Shown piece by piece: positions 17,722 to 25,652 of a stretch of 64,000 nucleotides of DNA (positions within the stretch are counted from its first letter, which is position 1; each line of letters opens with the position of its first letter). Position numbers and translations under genes: made by a program. The notes beneath the pieces are model-generated. The model ran no database searches. It was not told where the DNA came from and worked only from the letters and a program-made list of their open reading frames with translations. Origin of the DNA: Sediminivirga luteola (GTDB lineage: Bacteria > Actinomycetota > Actinomycetes > Actinomycetales > Brevibacteriaceae); assembly GCF_014639315.1 (NCBI RefSeq), contig NZ_BMFY01000001.1, forward strand, positions 310,001 through 374,000, written 5' to 3'.

Positions 17722-18396
17722 ATGAGCACGCACGTGGACCCGGAGTTCGCCGGGCGCAGAGTCGAGTACACCGGCGACGGCCTGAGCGAATCGCAGCTAC
17801 GGCCGACCCCCGCGGAGCAGTTCCGTGCCTGGTACGCCGATGCGGCGGAGGCTGGCGGCGAGTCCAACGCGATGGTCCTGGCCACGGCGGGAGAGGAAGG
17901 GCCGAGCGCGCGGATCGTGCTGCTCAAGGGGTTCGATGCCGAGGGGTTCTGCTTCTATACGAACTACGGCTCCGCCAAGGCCGCCGACATCGCCACCGAC
18001 GACCGGGTGGCACTCGTCTTCCCCTGGCACCACCTGCAACGCCAGGTACGGGTCTCCGGCCGGGCGGTGAAGGCGCCGGCGGAACGCTCCGATGCGTACT
18101 TCGCCAGCCGGGATCGGTTCAGCCGGCTCACGGCGTGGGCCTCGCAGCAGTCCCGGCCCGCCGAGGGGCGCGCGCAGCTCGATGCGCAACTGGCGCAGGT
18201 CGAGAGCCGGTTCGGCGCCGGGGACGTCCCCAGGCCGGAGTTCTGGGGCGGCTACATCGTGCAGCCGCGCGAGATCGAGTTCTGGGCAGGCCGCCTCGGC
18301 CGCTTCCACGACCGCCTGGTCTTCCGCCGTCGCGGCGAGGCGCCGGCATCCCTGGAAGACGCCGCCGGATGGGAAGTGCTCCGGCGACAGCCCTGA
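17722..18396 (+). CDS. pdxH: Pyridoxamine 5'-phosphate oxidase
   Basis: A 224-residue FMN enzyme. FMN- and substrate-binding parts are recognisable: RIVLLKGFDAEGFCFYTNY, a short FPWHHLQRQVRV stretch, and the C-terminal EFWAGRLGRFHDRLVFRR motif. It oxidises pyridoxamine or pyridoxine 5'-phosphate to PLP. ATG at 17722 follows TACGCT (17710-17715) by six bases, so the mRNA is probably leaderless. It is transcribed away from serC. Confidence 0.95.
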   Translation: MSTHVDPEFAGRRVEYTGDGLSESQLRPTPAEQFRAWYADAAEAGGESNAMVLATAGEEGPSARIVLLKGFDAEGFCFYTNYGSAKAADIATDDRVALVFPWHHLQRQVRVSGRAVKAPAERSDAYFASRDRFSRLTAWASQQSRPAEGRAQLDAQLAQVESRFGAGDVPRPEFWGGYIVQPREIEFWAGRLGRFHDRLVFRRRGEAPASLEDAAGWEVLRRQP

Positions 18397-18460
18397 GCCG
18401 GTGCTACCGCCCGCGGTGTCACCGAGTGGCGAGATTACGGTCCGCCGAACATCGCACAGA

Positions 18461-18466
18461 TATAAT
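18461..18466 (+). promoter_or_regulatory. -10 box of the DtxR-family gene
   Basis: A perfect TATAAT stands 70 bases before the GTG start of the DtxR-family gene, in a sequence that is otherwise very G/C-rich. No good -35 element is visible at 16-18 bases upstream. The resulting leader would be about 60 bases long. Confidence 0.6.
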
Positions 18467-18536
18467 TGCGAGGTAGTTCTCCCGGCCCCGGATCGCCCCC
18501 ACGAGGCCGGTTCTCCCTGCAGCAAAGGAAGCCCTC

Positions 18537-19241
18537 GTGAACGACTTGGTCGATACCACCGAGATGTATCTCAAGGCCATCATCGAGCTCGAAGAAGAGT
18601 CGATCGTCCCCTTGCGCGCGCGGATCTCGGAGCGTCTGGGCCACAGCGGGCCCACCGTTTCCCAGACCGTGGCGCGGATGGAACGCGACGGTCTGCTCGT
18701 GGTGGAGACCGACCGGCACCTGCAGCTGACCGAGCGCGGACGCAAGCTCGCCACGGAGGTAATGCGCAAGCACCGTCTTGCCGAAAGGCTGCTGTCCGAC
18801 GTCATCGGGCTGGAATGGGAGCTGCTGCACGACGAAGCGTGCCGCTGGGAGCATGTGATGAGCCAGCAGGTGGAGGAGAAGCTGCTCGAGCTCCTTCCCG
18901 TGACGAGCACCAGCCCCTACGGCAACCCGATCCCGGGACTGGATGAGATCGGCGGGGCGCCCAGCGTGGAGGAACCCGTGATCTCCCTGCTGAGCTACTG
19001 CAACCGCAACCCCGACCGGTCACGGGAAGGCATCACCGGGCTGGAGGTGGCCTGGCTCGGCGAGCCCATCCAGGTGGACGCGGAGCTGCTCTCCCAGTTC
19101 AAGGAGGTCGGCATCCTCCCCGGCGCCGAGATCGCGGCGCAGCGGCTGGACTCGTATGTCAGTGCCGGGATCGAGGGTGGCGAGCAGGTGCTCGACTTGC
19201 CCGACGACGTCGCTGTTCACGTTTTCATCAAGCAAAAGTAA
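18537..19241 (+). CDS. DtxR/IdeR-family metal-dependent regulator
   Basis: A 234-residue regulator close to DtxR length. All metal ligands of diphtheria DtxR occur at the same numbers: Met10, Cys102, Glu105 and His106 (primary site), and His79, Glu83 and His98 (ancillary site). The DNA-binding helix lies around 37-50 (SGPTVSQTVARME). The C-terminal 150-230 region is an SH3-like FeoA domain. With the primary-site Cys present it fits an iron (IdeR/DtxR) rather than a manganese (MntR) sensor. It should repress iron-uptake genes when Fe(II)-bound. AAGGAAG precedes the GTG start. No adjacent iron-uptake gene is seen. Confidence 0.92.
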   Translation: MNDLVDTTEMYLKAIIELEEESIVPLRARISERLGHSGPTVSQTVARMERDGLLVVETDRHLQLTERGRKLATEVMRKHRLAERLLSDVIGLEWELLHDEACRWEHVMSQQVEEKLLELLPVTSTSPYGNPIPGLDEIGGAPSVEEPVISLLSYCNRNPDRSREGITGLEVAWLGEPIQVDAELLSQFKEVGILPGAEIAAQRLDSYVSAGIEGGEQVLDLPDDVAVHVFIKQK

Positions 19242-19278
19242 CAGTCTTTTCTTCCCGTCTGACCAGGAAATATATCGA

Positions 19279-19325
19279 GAATGTCACGCGGGGCGCGGCG
19301 AAATCGTGATCCTCGCGTGACATTC
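19279..19325. repeat. 12-bp perfect inverted repeat before the riboswitch
   Basis: GAATGTCACGCG (19279-19290) is repeated inverted at 19314-19325 with 23 bases between. The right arm covers the -35 box of the riboswitch promoter. It may terminate the DtxR-family transcript, or be a binding site for a repressor or activator of the cell-wall hydrolase genes. Confidence 0.75.
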
Positions 19326-19345
19326 GATCTCAGATCGGTTACGGT
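19317..19345 (+). promoter_or_regulatory. Promoter of the riboswitch-NlpC/P60 operon
   Basis: GTGACA (19317-19322) and TACGGT (19340-19345) are exactly 17 bases apart. The predicted start, near 19352, is where the riboswitch sequence begins. Confidence 0.6.
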
Positions 19346-19351
19346 TGTCAC

Positions 19352-19567
19352 GGCCCACTGAACAACGGCGGGCTGCCGGAGCCCAGGACCGAACATCGCC
19401 TCTGGGAGACGGCAGAGCGGAACACATCAAGGCGATGGCGGGGGACCCACTCACCGCTGGCGATCAGCCGGCTTGGGGTGAAGCCCTCTGAGGGACGCGG
19501 ACACCGCGTCGCAAGGCGGGCCGAGCATCTCCAGCTCGAATCCGACAGCTCACCTCGCAGGTCCATG
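19352..19567 (+). ncRNA. c-di-AMP (ydaO/yuaA) riboswitch
   Basis: The roughly 215-base leader has the hallmarks of the ydaO class: CAGGACCGAAC near the 5' side, GGGGGACCCAC, TTGGGGTGAAGCC, and the highly conserved 3' block CGAATCCGACAGCTCACCTC followed by GCAGGT. In actinobacteria this class precedes NlpC/P60 and Rpf-type cell-wall hydrolases, and ligand binding turns expression off. Exact ends are approximate; the ribosome-binding region of the next gene follows within 15 bases of the 3' block, which allows control of translation or termination. Confidence 0.93.
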
Positions 19568-19579
19568 GAGATTACCTAC

Positions 19580-20362
19580 ATGTCACGAAGGAAAATGAGC
19601 CGTCACGCTGCGGACACCAAGGTCAGGACGCCGCTGACGGACCTCACGGACGCGCTCGGCGCGAACGGGGCCATCGTCGGACGCCGCGCCGCCGTCGCAG
19701 TCGCCTCGCTCGGCCTGGTCGGCACGCTCGGCCTCTCTGAGGGCCAGGAGCCCGCCACCGCCGACACGGAAGAAGCCGCAGCCGCCGAATCCCAGACCCG
19801 CGCCGAGGTCCCCAACGCCGCTTTCGCGGCCGTCGACACCGAGGCTGCCTCCTTCGCCGGTGGGCTCGCGGTCGAGGGCGCCACCGCCGCTCCGGAACCC
19901 GAGCCCGAGCCTGAGGCGACCCCGGCCACCAACGGCGCCGGCTCCTCCTCGTCCTCATCTTCTTCACAGAGCTCCTCCGAGTCGGGCTCCTCCGCCGGCG
20001 AGGATGTCGCCCTTCCCGATGGCGACAAGGCCTCCCAGGTCATCGCGCTCGCCCGTCAGTACGTCGGCGTCCCGTACGTCTCCGGCGGCACCACGCCCTC
20101 CGGCTGGGACTGCTCCGGCTTCACCCAGTACGTGTTCAACCAGGTCGGCGTCAGCCTGCCGCGTACCTCCGGCGCTCAGCGCAACGCCGGCCGTGTCGTC
20201 TCCGCCGCCGAGGCCAAGCCGGGCGACCTGGTGTGGCGCCCCGGCCACGTGGGCATCTACGCGGGCAACGGGATGATGTACGACGCGGGCTCCCCGCGGT
20301 CGAACACCTCCTACCGCAGCCACTCCTGGATGGGTAGCGTCACCTACATCCGGGTGCTCTAA
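19580..20362 (+). CDS. Secreted NlpC/P60 peptidoglycan endopeptidase
   Basis: A 260-residue protein. A basic N-terminus with a hydrophobic segment (about 36-53, RRAAVAVASLGLVGTLGL) looks like a signal peptide. An acidic Pro/Glu and then Ser-rich linker runs to about 145. The NlpC/P60 domain (about 150-260) has catalytic Cys178 (GWDCSGF) and His223 (PGHVGIY). Such enzymes cleave gamma-D-Glu-diaminopimelate bonds in peptidoglycan stems. The third catalytic residue is not obvious. I take ATG 19580; ATG 19595 has a better AAGGA site and is possible. Control by the c-di-AMP riboswitch is strongly indicated. Confidence 0.9.
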   Translation: MSRRKMSRHAADTKVRTPLTDLTDALGANGAIVGRRAAVAVASLGLVGTLGLSEGQEPATADTEEAAAAESQTRAEVPNAAFAAVDTEAASFAGGLAVEGATAAPEPEPEPEATPATNGAGSSSSSSSSQSSSESGSSAGEDVALPDGDKASQVIALARQYVGVPYVSGGTTPSGWDCSGFTQYVFNQVGVSLPRTSGAQRNAGRVVSAAEAKPGDLVWRPGHVGIYAGNGMMYDAGSPRSNTSYRSHSWMGSVTYIRVL

Positions 20363-20368
20363 ATCTTT

Positions 20369-21082
20369 ATGGTTCACAGCCGCAAGAGCGCACGCCGCGC
20401 CGCCGCCGGACCCGTCAGGACGCCTCTCACTCCGCTCGTGGAGGCGCTCAACGCGGGCCGGGTCACGGTGGCGCGGCGTACTGCCGTTCTGGCCGGCACC
20501 GCCGGGGCGCTCGTCGCCGTGGGCGGGGCGCCGGTCGAGGAGCCGGCCGACGATGTCCCCGCGGAGCAGAGCGCGCCCCCGGCCGAGGTATCCGTCGCCA
20601 ATGCGGCATACATCGCCGTCGACGCCGAGCAGGGCGCAGCGGCCGCCGCGGTTTTCGAGGTCGCCGCGGAGCAGGCAGAGCGCCCCGAACCGGCCGGCAG
20701 CGCCTCCCCGGAGGCGGTCGATGCGGAGGCGGGCAGCACCGCGACCGGCGACGCCTCCGAGCTCATCTCGATCGCCAAGCAGTACCTCGGGGTCCCCTAT
20801 GTGTGGGGCGGTACCAGCCCGAGTGGCTTCGACTGCTCCGGGTTCACCAGTTACGTCTACCAGCAGGTGGGCGTGAACCTGCCGCGGACCTCCTCGGCTC
20901 AGCTGAACGCCGGCTCGCGCGTCTCCGCCGCAGAGGCCAAGCCGGGCGATCTGGTGGGGCGGCCTGGGCATGTGGGCATCTACTTGGGCGACGGCAAGAA
21001 GATCCACTCGCCCCACACGGGCTCAGTGGTCAAGATCGACGACCTCTCCCGCTCCGACACCACCTTCGTGCGGGTGCTCTGA
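20369..21082 (+). CDS. Second secreted NlpC/P60 endopeptidase (tandem paralogue)
   Basis: A 237-residue paralogue of the preceding protein, sharing its layout: basic start, short hydrophobic segment (about 38-53), Ala/Glu-rich linker and NlpC/P60 domain with Cys156 (DCSGF) and His201 (PGHVGIY), with His216 (SPHTGSV) as a good third residue. It starts only seven bases after the first gene's stop and has no ribosome-binding site, so its translation is probably coupled. Both genes should come under the riboswitch. A small oddity is Gly in GDLVGRPGH, where the first copy and most relatives have an aromatic residue. Confidence 0.88.
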   Translation: MVHSRKSARRAAAGPVRTPLTPLVEALNAGRVTVARRTAVLAGTAGALVAVGGAPVEEPADDVPAEQSAPPAEVSVANAAYIAVDAEQGAAAAAVFEVAAEQAERPEPAGSASPEAVDAEAGSTATGDASELISIAKQYLGVPYVWGGTSPSGFDCSGFTSYVYQQVGVNLPRTSSAQLNAGSRVSAAEAKPGDLVGRPGHVGIYLGDGKKIHSPHTGSVVKIDDLSRSDTTFVRVL

Positions 21083-21437
21083 CCCCGCCACGCCGGATCC
21101 TTCCCCGGGAACTGCCCACGGCGTATGACGCCTGAACCATAAGTTCACCGCGCGTACACCGTCGGATGCGGGGGAACCGCGCTGGATGTTCTAGTCTTGT
21201 GCTAGGAATCACAGCAGGACACGGAGGGTGGGCGATGCGCTCAGAGGATGTCTTCCCGCGGATATGCATATCCGCTGCTCCGCGCTGGTTCGAGCTCATA
21301 GTCTCGGATCGGCCTCATACTGCCGTGCAAAGGCGTCGCGACTTCGCGGCGCCTTTCGTGTTTCCCGGCTGCGGGGGCAGGGCGGCGCGCAGCAGCCTGC
21401 ACGCCGCCACCGGGCACGGCAGCACAGGGGCGGAAGG
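21083..21437. other. Intergenic region with palindrome and hairpin
   Basis: This 355-base gap has no convincing gene. It contains a perfect 18-bp palindrome, GCGGATATGCATATCCGC, at 21258-21275, a possible -10 box CATACT at 21316-21321, and the hairpin listed next. A 68-residue open frame from ATG 21235, preceded by GGAGGG, runs through the hairpin and is not supported by composition. Confidence 0.6.
21329..21356 (+). terminator. Terminator-like hairpin
   Basis: AAAGGCG (21329-21335) pairs with CGCCTTT (21350-21356), and inside it CGCG (21337-21340) pairs with CGCG (21345-21348) around an ACTT loop, giving a continuous 12-bp stem with one U-G pair. CGTGTTT follows. It either ends the NlpC/P60 transcript or acts in the leader of the HNH gene. 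Confidence 0.65.
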
Positions 21438-21938
21438 ATGAAGACACTCGTGCTGAACGCCGGGTACGAGCCCCTCTCCGTCGTCTCGTTCCGCCGCGCC
21501 ATCGTCCTCGTGCTCTCGGGAAAGGCGACCGTGGTCGCCGATGAGCCGGTCCCGGTCCGGGCGCAGACGGTGCAGATGAACTCGCCCAGCGTCATCGTGC
21601 TCACCACCTACGTCACGCCGCCCAGGCGCCGCCGCGTGGCGGTGTCCCGCCGCGGCATCCTCCGGCGGGACCGGCACAGGTGCGGCTACTGCGGGGGCTA
21701 CGCGAATACGATCGACCACGTCCTGCCGCGCTCACGCGGTGGGCAGAACACCTGGGAGAACCTGGTCGCCTGTTGCCGCGAGTGCAACAACCGGAAAGGT
21801 GATCACACGCCCGCGGAGATGGGATGGCGGCTGCGGGTGACCCCGGCGCAGCCGCGGACGAGCACGTGGTTCATCCCCGACTCGGAGAAGTACGAGCCCC
21901 AGTGGGCGGAATTCCTCAGCTACGCCCGCGTGGCATAA
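21438..21938 (+). CDS. HNH endonuclease-family protein
   Basis: A 166-residue protein. The N-terminal part (1-75) starts MKTLVLNAGYEPLSVV, typical of an actinobacterial and cyanobacterial HNH family. The HNH core holds CGYCG, IDHVLPRSRGG, ENLVACCRECNNRKG: a zinc-binding CxxC pair flanking the DH and N residues of the ββα-metal nuclease fold. The cellular role is unknown; it is a stand-alone chromosomal gene and not part of an intron or intein. ATG 21438 follows GGAAGG. Confidence 0.9.
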   Translation: MKTLVLNAGYEPLSVVSFRRAIVLVLSGKATVVADEPVPVRAQTVQMNSPSVIVLTTYVTPPRRRRVAVSRRGILRRDRHRCGYCGGYANTIDHVLPRSRGGQNTWENLVACCRECNNRKGDHTPAEMGWRLRVTPAQPRTSTWFIPDSEKYEPQWAEFLSYARVA

Positions 21939-22014
21939 CCCCGGGTCGCTCGGACGGCCGGGTGAACGGCGTGGCTGTGGAAAGCCACGCTCCACGGTGC
22001 CCCGGAAACGACAC

Positions 22015-22057
22015 GATGGCCGCGATCTTCCGTCATCGACGGGAGATCGCGGCCATC
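22015..22057. terminator. Bidirectional terminator
   Basis: A perfect 14-bp outer stem (22015-22028 with 22044-22057, GATGGCCGCGATCT and its complement) continues into an inner CCGTC/GACGG stem. It lies between the convergent HNH and GlsB-like genes. A smaller hairpin (GCGTGGCT...AGCCACGC, 21969-21990) precedes it. Confidence 0.85.
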
Positions 22058-22149
22058 GGCATGAGCCCTCAGGGCCCGGGCTTCGCGGGTGGAAGCCTCA
22101 CGGCTGCACCGCTATGGCGCCAGAGCGCCGGGGGCCGGATACGGATTCG

Positions 22150-22422
22150 TCAGGTCGTGGTGCGCTTGCTGCGGCCCGTGATCAGACCCCAGATGAGCAG
22201 CACGACGATGGAGCCACCGATCGCGAGCAGCCAGGAGCTCAGCGAGAAGAACTCGTTGACTCCGGTGTCGAAGATGATGGAGCCCAGCCAACCGCCCAGG
22301 AGCGCCCCAACGACGCCCAGCAGGAGAGTGGCGAGGATACCGCCGCCTTGACGACCCGGGAGGATCAGCTTGGCGATGGCGCCGGCAATCAGACCGAGCA
22401 GGAGAAAAGCCAGGAAACCCAT
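22150..22422 (-). CDS. GlsB/YeaQ/YmgE-family stress-response membrane protein
   Basis: A 90-residue membrane protein with three hydrophobic segments and the family's Gly-rich pattern: GLIAGAIAKLILPGRQGGG, then a TLLLGVVGALLGGWLG segment. The family (transglycosylase-associated proteins) is linked to stress responses, with no established activity. The ATG at 22422 is preferred because the hydrophobic helix begins there and GAGGTG lies just upstream. The C-terminus is basic (RSKRTTT). Confidence 0.9.
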   Translation of the reverse strand: MGFLAFLLLGLIAGAIAKLILPGRQGGGILATLLLGVVGALLGGWLGSIIFDTGVNEFFSLSSWLLAIGGSIVVLLIWGLITGRSKRTTT

Positions 22423-22641
22423 GTCATTCACCTCATCACTGGATTCGAGTGAACCTTCTGGCACTTAGCAGCCTAACAACAGCTGCGGCACCGGTGCCCA
22501 CCCGGGGTCGTTTGCCGTGATCAGAGGGGACCAGGACCAGCATGCGAGTAGTGGAGCGCCGGTATGCGGCGGAACCTGCCGAGGACCCGTCCGGTCGGCT
22601 ACTGTGAGAGACCACAGCCATCGTCAGGCGGGAGGCTAGAG

Positions 22642-23673
22642 ATGAACACCGCGGCCGCTGAGAAGATCGTCCTCGTCGGGATCGACGGTTCCGAATCGAG
22701 CCAGAACGCGCTGGACTGGGCGATCCAGGAGGCGAAGGAACGCGGCTGGCCCATCCGCCTGCTGAGCGCCTACACCATTCCGAGCGTCGCGGCGGCGACC
22801 ATCGACGTCTCCTACGTCCCCTTCGACGACGAGGCGATCCGCGCCTCGGTGGAGGAGACCCTGACGACCGCCGCGGAACGGGTGCGCTCCGAGGGGGTAC
22901 CCGTGGAAGCGGTGATCGAGGTGGGGGACCCGGCCTCGGTCCTGATCGAGGAATCCAAGAGCGCCTGCCTGGCCGTCGTCGGCACCCGGGGGAGGGGCGG
23001 CATCGCCGGACGTCTGCTTGGCACCGTCTCCATCGCGCTGCCCTCCCACTCTGCCTGTCCCACCGCCGTCATCCCGACCGATTGGCGACCCGGTACGCAC
23101 CGGTCGCCGCAACCCTCGCAGGCCCGATGCGTGCGCACGGACGAGGGCGATGTCGCGATTCCGGAGGACGACGGTGGCCTGGACGAACGTCCCGGACGGG
23201 ACTACAGCGGCGCTGTGGTCGTCGGCGTCGACGCTCTCGGCCGGGAGTCGCCGGCGTTGTGGACCGCGGCGGCCTACGCCTCGCGTCACAACAAGCCGCT
23301 GGCCATCCTGGCGGTCATGACCACCACCGTGCTGGGACCGGAGTGGCTGCCCAGCGCCTCCGATCTGGAGCGCTACCTCAACGAGTGCGCGGAGAAGCTC
23401 GACGCCTGCCGCTACTCTCTGGCTGAGCGCTACCCCGATCTGCGGGTGTCCTGGCATCTCTACGAGGGATCTCCCTCGGAGGCGCTCGTGCGCGCCTCCG
23501 ACACCGCCGATGTGCTCGTAGTGGGTTCCCGGGGGCGGGGCGGCTTCGCAGGGCTGCTGCTGGGGTCGACCTCGCAGGCGGTGCTGCCGCACTCTCGGTG
23601 CCCCACCATCGTGGTGCGCATCGGGACGGAACTCCTCGGCGAGGACGAGGAGCCCCTGCAGGAGGAGCGCTAG
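22642..23673 (+). CDS. Tandem-domain universal stress protein
   Basis: A 343-residue protein made of two Usp domains (about 8-145 and 195-330), each with the ATP-binding G-x2-G-x9-G-S/T type motif: GTRGRGGIAGRLLGTVS in the first and GSRGRGGFAGLLLGSTS in the second. A poorly ordered linker joins them. Two-domain, ATP-binding Usp proteins are common in actinobacteria and rise under hypoxia or stationary phase. GGGAGG precedes the ATG at 22642. It lies five bases before the 3-methyladenine glycosylase gene, so the two probably share a transcript. Confidence 0.92.
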   Translation: MNTAAAEKIVLVGIDGSESSQNALDWAIQEAKERGWPIRLLSAYTIPSVAAATIDVSYVPFDDEAIRASVEETLTTAAERVRSEGVPVEAVIEVGDPASVLIEESKSACLAVVGTRGRGGIAGRLLGTVSIALPSHSACPTAVIPTDWRPGTHRSPQPSQARCVRTDEGDVAIPEDDGGLDERPGRDYSGAVVVGVDALGRESPALWTAAAYASRHNKPLAILAVMTTTVLGPEWLPSASDLERYLNECAEKLDACRYSLAERYPDLRVSWHLYEGSPSEALVRASDTADVLVVGSRGRGGFAGLLLGSTSQAVLPHSRCPTIVVRIGTELLGEDEEPLQEER

Positions 23674-23677
23674 CGGA

Positions 23678-24322
23678 GTGCCGGAGCAGATCGGACGGGA
23701 GTTCTTCGCGCGGCCCATCCTTGAGGTGGCGCCCCGGGTGCTCGGGGGAGTGCTCCGCCGGCATGAGGCGGACGGGGACGTGGCCATCCGCCTCACCGAG
23801 GTGGAGGCGTACGACGGCACGATCGATCCCGCCTCGCACGCCTACCGCGGGCGGACGGCCCGGAACGCGACGATGTTCGGCCCGCCCGGTCACCTGTACT
23901 GCTACTTCATCTACGGGATGCACCACAGCCTGAACATGGTGTGCGGACCGGAGGGCGCCCCCACCGGTCTGCTCATCCGCGCCGGCGAGGTCGTGCACGG
24001 CGAGGCGCTGGCGCGGCAGCGGCGCGAGCGGCGCAGGACCGTCTCCTCGCGCACACGCGCTCCCATGCTGCATGCGGCGCTCGCGCGCGGACCGGGCTGC
24101 GTGGCGCAGGCGCTCGGCGTCACGCTGGACAACGACGGTGACGATCTGTTCGGGCCCGGCTGGAGCTTCCAGCCGCCTGCCAGCGCATCCGAGGACGTTC
24201 AGCAGGGGCCACGGGTCGGGGTGTCCCGGGCCGCGGACGTCCCGTGGCGGTTCTGGCTCCCGGGAGAGCCCAGCGTCTCCGCCTACCGGGCAGCGCAGCC
24301 CCGTGCGGGTGCGAGCCGTTGA
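23678..24322 (+). CDS. 3-methyladenine DNA glycosylase (AAG/MPG family)
   Basis: A 214-residue glycosylase of the AAG fold. Visible family motifs include the RPILEVAPRVLGG start, the VEAYDG catalytic-glutamate segment, FGPPGHLYCYFIYGMHHSLNMVC, and GLLIRAGE. It excises alkylated bases to start base-excision repair. GTG at 23678 follows the Usp stop by five bases. An Arg-rich part around 110-125 varies between family members. The 150-base gap after it contains only a TGCATG/CGTG-rich stretch and no gene. Confidence 0.93.
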   Translation: MPEQIGREFFARPILEVAPRVLGGVLRRHEADGDVAIRLTEVEAYDGTIDPASHAYRGRTARNATMFGPPGHLYCYFIYGMHHSLNMVCGPEGAPTGLLIRAGEVVHGEALARQRRERRRTVSSRTRAPMLHAALARGPGCVAQALGVTLDNDGDDLFGPGWSFQPPASASEDVQQGPRVGVSRAADVPWRFWLPGEPSVSAYRAAQPRAGASR

Positions 24323-24473
24323 GAGAGGGGTGACCCCAGTCCTGCTGCATGCATGTCCGCGTGCGTGTGCGTCTGCATGCGCGGCACGGCGTGTCCGGCA
24401 CGGCGGGCTGGGTGAAAGCGGCTGGTCGTCGAGGCGACGCCACGCATTGGGCCGCCGCTGGCGGCCGGGCCGC

Positions 24474-25652
24474 TCAGGTCCTGCGCGGCAGTGAGAACAG
24501 CAGCGCGAGGACAGCGAGCATCACCACGGCCGTCAATGCCACCGGGAGGGACAGGACGGCGCTCAGGACGCCGATCACGGGACTGAGCCCGATGGAGGCG
24601 GTCCGCATCGTCCAGCTGATCCAGGTCACCCCGCTATGCGCGGGCAGGCTGGGTACGGCATCCGCGCGGGCGAAGGCGATGGGCACCGTGATCGCGCTGC
24701 CCAGGCCGGCCAGGGCGAGACCTGCCAGCGTGAGCGCGGCATTCGGGGCCCATGCCGCGCAGGAGAGCCCCGCGATCACGGCGGTGAGGCTCAGCGCGAG
24801 GGCGCGCCGGTCGCCGAGCACGTCGATCAGGCGGTCTCCCAGCAGGCGGCCGATGAACTGCGCTCCCAGCAGCACGCTCAGGCCGATGCCGGCCGACGTC
24901 ACCGGGAGGTCGCGTTCGGTGGCCAGGAGGATTGCCGACCAGTTGTTCCCGATGTCCTCCACCGAGACTCCGGCCAGGGCGATCAGCGCCAGAGGCAGGA
25001 GGACCAGGACCATGCGTCCGCGCAGCGGCTGGGGTGGCGGTACGTTCCCGGGTGCGGGCGCGGGTGCCGCGTCAGGGCGGGGCTCCCGGAGGAACGCGCG
25101 GGCGGCCAGCGACATCATCAGGATGCAGAACGCCGCCCAGAGACCCATGTGCACCAGCAGCGGAAGCCCGGCGATGGCCGCGGCAGTCCCCACACCCCCG
25201 CCGATCGCCGCGCCGATGCTCCACCCCGCGTGCATCGTGTTCAGCAATGAGCGCCCGTAGGCCTTCTGGACGCGGATGCCCTGCGAGTTCTGCGCGACGT
25301 CGACGACGGCGTCCCCGCAACCGGCGAGGACCAGGCCGAGGAGGAACAGCCACGGCTGGCCGGTTGCGGCACCCGCCGCAGCCAGCACGAATGCCGCGCC
25401 GATCCAGACGGTGCCGAGCACCGCGGCCCGGGTGACGCCCAGCCGCCGTGAGATCACCCCCGGCAGGTGCAGTGCCAGCATGCCGCCCACCGCGTAGCCG
25501 GCCACCAGGAGCCCGAAGAGGGCGGCATCGACGCCGAGCTCCGTCTTCACCTCGGCATAGCGGGCCAGCAGGGAGGCGGGGAGCGCACCGTTGGTGGCGA
25601 AGGCGAGCGTAGCGGCGATGCGGGCGCGCCGAGGGGCGGGGGAGGAACGCAT
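24474..25652 (-). CDS. MFS transporter
   Basis: A 392-residue major facilitator protein with about 12 membrane helices, beginning RRARIAATLAFATNGALPASLLARYAEV, the pattern of small actinobacterial MFS exporters and sugar-type transporters (related to FsrA/YbjJ-like proteins). The substrate is not predictable. Its start codon overlaps the stop of a 46-residue open frame that in turn overlaps the DeoR-family gene, so all three are likely translated from one mRNA and controlled by the DeoR protein. Confidence 0.88.
   Translation of the reverse strand: MRSSPAPRRARIAATLAFATNGALPASLLARYAEVKTELGVDAALFGLLVAGYAVGGMLALHLPGVISRRLGVTRAAVLGTVWIGAAFVLAAAGAATGQPWLFLLGLVLAGCGDAVVDVAQNSQGIRVQKAYGRSLLNTMHAGWSIGAAIGGGVGTAAAIAGLPLLVHMGLWAAFCILMMSLAARAFLREPRPDAAPAPAPGNVPPPQPLRGRMVLVLLPLALIALAGVSVEDIGNNWSAILLATERDLPVTSAGIGLSVLLGAQFIGRLLGDRLIDVLGDRRALALSLTAVIAGLSCAAWAPNAALTLAGLALAGLGSAITVPIAFARADAVPSLPAHSGVTWISWTMRTASIGLSPVIGVLSAVLSLPVALTAVVMLAVLALLFSLPRRT

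Noticed and set aside
21235-21441. A 68-residue gene with GGAGGG before its ATG
   Set aside because: It runs through the terminator-like hairpin and overlaps the HNH start, and its composition is not protein-like. It is kept only as an uncertain possibility.
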